Shown: one piece after another, positions 62,366-64,000 of the stretch
Position numbering within the stretch: the first letter of the stretch is position 1
Layout of the letters: every line of letters begins with the position of its first letter
DNA from: Frigoriglobus tundricola
GTDB taxonomy: Bacteria; Planctomycetota; Planctomycetia; Gemmatales; Gemmataceae
Assembly: GCF_013128195.2 (NCBI RefSeq)
Contig: NZ_CP053452.2
Span: 5,270,001 to 5,334,000 of the forward strand
Reading direction: 5' to 3'
DNA: 64,000 nucleotides
Notes under the pieces: model-generated
Told to the model about the DNA's origin: nothing
The model's database searches: none
What the model saw: only the letters and a program-made list of their open reading frames with translations
Translations under genes and position numbers: made by a program

Positions 62366-62928
62366 GGCCCACCTCGCTCGTCCAGCAACTTCCGGAGGCT
62401 CGCGAAGCCCCGGCGAAGAAGGCCGGCGACCGTGCCCGGCGTCTTCCCCATCCGCGCCGCGGTCTCGGTCAGCGTGAGGCCCTTGATGTGGTGGAGGTCG
62501 ATCACGTCCGCCTGGTCGGACGGGAGCAGGGGCAGGGCGTCGGCCAAACGGGTCAACTGCTCGGCGGTCGCCGCAACCGCACTCGGGGTCGGGTCGCTTC
62601 CGACCAGGCAGAGCCCCAGGCGGGAGGCCGATTCCTCCAGGGCGGCCTCGATCGACCGCGTCTTGCGGTGGTCCCGTTTCTTCCGCTGCCGGTAGCGGAT
62701 CTTGTCGGCCAGCGTGTTCGCCAGGATCTTCCGCAACCAGCTCTCGAACGCGGCCCGCGTCTCGCCCGAAAAATCCCCACGCTTCTCGTGCGCTTCCAGG
62801 AGGACCTGTTGGACCAGATCGGACGGCTCGTCGCAACCGCGGAGGGCGTCGCCCCACTGGGACCGGGCCAGAAGCACGAGCCACCCGCGGTAAAGTTCCG
62901 GGGCGAACTGGGTAGTAGGTGCCAACAT
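62362..62928 (-). CDS. ECF-type RNA polymerase sigma factor
   Basis: The protein has 188 residues. Region 2 is DEPSDLVQQVLLEAHEKRGD to FESWLRKILANTLADKIRYR. Region 4 is LPSDQADVIDLHHIKGLTLT then ETAARMGKTPGTVAGLLRRG and FASLRKLL. It directs polymerase to stress-type promoters. ATG 62928 starts MLAPTTQF. Its stop overlaps the kinase start (ATGA), so the two are translationally coupled. Planctomycete ECF factors paired with kinases are thought to be controlled by phosphorylation rather than by a classical anti-sigma factor. Confidence 0.9.
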   Translation of the reverse strand: MLAPTTQFAPELYRGWLVLLARSQWGDALRGCDEPSDLVQQVLLEAHEKRGDFSGETRAAFESWLRKILANTLADKIRYRQRKKRDHRKTRSIEAALEESASRLGLCLVGSDPTPSAVAATAEQLTRLADALPLLPSDQADVIDLHHIKGLTLTETAARMGKTPGTVAGLLRRGFASLRKLLDERGGP

Positions 62929-63074
62929 GATGGTACTCCCGATACGAGATGAGGCGCCGGTACGGCCGCCACGAACCGCAGAAACCGGAAATTTTCGAGA
63001 CCGAAGCAGCAGGAGTGCATGGATGGGGTAGGCGAAGCCGCGCCTGCCCGAAGAGGAATGGGCCGTCCGACGGA

Positions 63075-63202
63075 GAAGCCCCCCCGGCCCCCTCCCTAAA
63101 GGGAGGGGGGTGACGGCACGCGGCGCCTCCTCCGATTCCGAGGAAGCGACAGTGGTCCGGAGGTCTTGCTCCCCTCCCTTCAGGGAGGGGTGGGGGGGCT
63201 TC
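63075..63202. repeat. Palindromic repeat, 128 bp, upstream of the ECF gene
   Basis: Inverted ends GAAGCCCCCCCGGCCCCCTC and AGGGGTGGGGGGGCTTC enclose two local hairpins (CCCTCCCTAAAGGGAGGG and CCCTCCCTTCAGGGAGGG). It lies about 150 bases upstream of the sigma gene's start and could affect its transcription. Confidence 0.7.
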
Positions 63203-63582
63203 GCCCCGGGCACCGGAAAACGAAGCCCGCCCGGTCTTCCCGACACCGACCTCGCTCACTCCTGTTGCTAAAGTGTTAAATTCTCCCCGCATTCCCGAAG
63301 CGAGCAAGCACAAACACTGAGATTTATCTTCATCAATAACACATACAGGCCGATATGGTTATACTGTTTATTATTTCATTCTATCGTTCATCCGCCGCAA
63401 TCGGCTCACGTCGTCGGCGACGAGCGCCCGGGGCAACAGAAGCAAAGGAGGGCGCCGAGACGTTTGATCGGCTATTGATGTGCGCGCGGACAGCCCGGTG
63501 GTCGTCCGGGGGCCGGATACGCAATCGGGTGCGGGGAGAGACAGACGTGCCTGGGCGGTGAGCGGGTGCATTTCGAATCCGC
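63203..63582. other. Intergenic region with an AT-rich core
   Basis: No gene is supported. The core 63270-63380 is AT-rich (ATTTATCTTCATCAATAACA, TTTATTATTTCATTC) against the GC-rich surroundings and is a candidate promoter region for the sigma/kinase pair. The remainder has no visible structure. Confidence 0.45.
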
Positions 63583-63679
63583 GCCCTCCGGAAAAGCGCG
63601 TGCCCCGGTGGGCGGCCCCCGGACGAGAATTTTCTCATCAGGGGGCCGCCCACCGGGGCACGCGCTTTCCGGAGGGCGC
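63583..63679. repeat. Long hairpin, 97 bp, at the end of the last gene
   Basis: The arms begin GCGCCCTCCGGAAAAGCGCG and are complementary over about 40 bases, with a short AT-rich centre (GAGAATTTTCTC). It begins six bases beyond the stop of the minus-strand gene at 63685 and is probably its terminator, or a mobile palindrome used as one. Confidence 0.8.
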
Positions 63680-63684
63680 GTTTC

Positions 63685-64000
63685 TTACGGTTTGATCTCG
63701 AGCTTGTGGCTGCCCACGCCAACTGCGAAGAACGCCCGGTTGCTCCAACCGCGGGGCAGCTCGTCGCCCTTCTTGATGTTTCGGGAGAACTCCAGGTCGT
63801 TCCCGTACTTCAACACCCACACGTTCAGATCGTCCGGTTCGGCGTTCACCGCGAACCGGGCGGCGTGGGCCGGGAAATTCAAGAACGTTCGGTAGTTCGA
63901 GAACGTGATTTCCCGGCCGTTGCGGTCCTGCACCCGAAGGTACAGTTCGACGTCGTCCGGTGCGGAGAACGACTGTGATTCGTTCGGTCGGATCTGAACC
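63685..64000 (-). CDS. C-terminal part of a hypothetical protein, 5' end outside window
   Basis: The minus strand is open from the window edge: QSFSAPDDVELYLRVQDRNG, REITFSNYRTFLNFPAHAAR, DLNVWVLKYGNDLEFSRNIK and GWSNRAFFAVGVGSHKLEIK. The alternating polar and hydrophobic pattern suggests a beta-rich domain. A GTG at 63933 could start a short protein, but the frame stays open upstream. No family is recognised. Confidence 0.6.
   Translation of the reverse strand, partial: VQIRPNESQSFSAPDDVELYLRVQDRNGREITFSNYRTFLNFPAHAARFAVNAEPDDLNVWVLKYGNDLEFSRNIKKGDELPRGWSNRAFFAVGVGSHKLEIKP

Overview
The window looks like a chromosomal segment of a Gemmata-like planctomycete. Three things point there: high-GC coding DNA with many short secreted or lipoprotein genes, an ECF sigma factor coupled to a WD40 serine/threonine kinase, and several copies of a protein family starting MTEAEW that I recall as strongly paralogous in Gemmata genomes (memory, not searched).

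Positions 1-10.7 kb are a mobile-DNA hot spot. A truncated nitronate monooxygenase gene is followed by an IS1595-like element (768-1819, 24-bp inverted repeats, 8-bp target duplication AAAAAGGC) that sits in a decayed duplicate of a tuf leader. After a fatty-acid hydroxylase gene comes a diverged EF-Tu (tuf) gene broken into three pieces. Its first break is an IS66-like element (3566-5887, 8-bp duplication ACGTGGAC) that carries an MTEAEW passenger gene. Its second break is a tandem array of three transposase-less units (6324-8753), each consisting of a conserved leader of about 95 bp plus one MTEAEW gene. Removing both insertions at the inferred joints restores an uninterrupted frame of 392 codons including the stop. 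This is the most unusual part of the window: one gene family reached the same target gene by two apparently different mobile formats. Remnants of ISKra4-like and IS4-like transposases follow.

From 10.7 to 31 kb there are a MoxR-type ATPase fused to an RNA polymerase alpha-CTD-like domain with a HEAT-repeat gene upstream, secreted proteins, ribosomal protein S1, a primary-type sigma factor, an HflK/HflC-like pair and a twin-arginine alpha/beta hydrolase. From 31 to 46 kb come free methionine sulfoxide reductase, a membrane-fusion/RND-porter fusion without membrane helices, KDPG aldolase with a KDG-kinase-like gene, TerC, an IS1-like element, an FAD amine oxidase, endonuclease V, a FlgM-like protein, Fur and a DUF6398-like protein. 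From 46 to 64 kb there are a very AT-rich island beside a 26-bp-arm palindrome, a beta-helix gene remnant, serine acetyltransferase, a flippase-like membrane protein, tRNA-Ala(GGC), a minus-strand cluster of two cytochromes with a metallopeptidase and small proteins, and the ECF sigma/kinase pair.

Intergenic DNA is full of palindromic repeats, two families of which occur twice at identical length (134 bp and 71 bp). Several genes carry single frameshifts; whether these are real mutations, recoding or sequence errors cannot be decided from the window.
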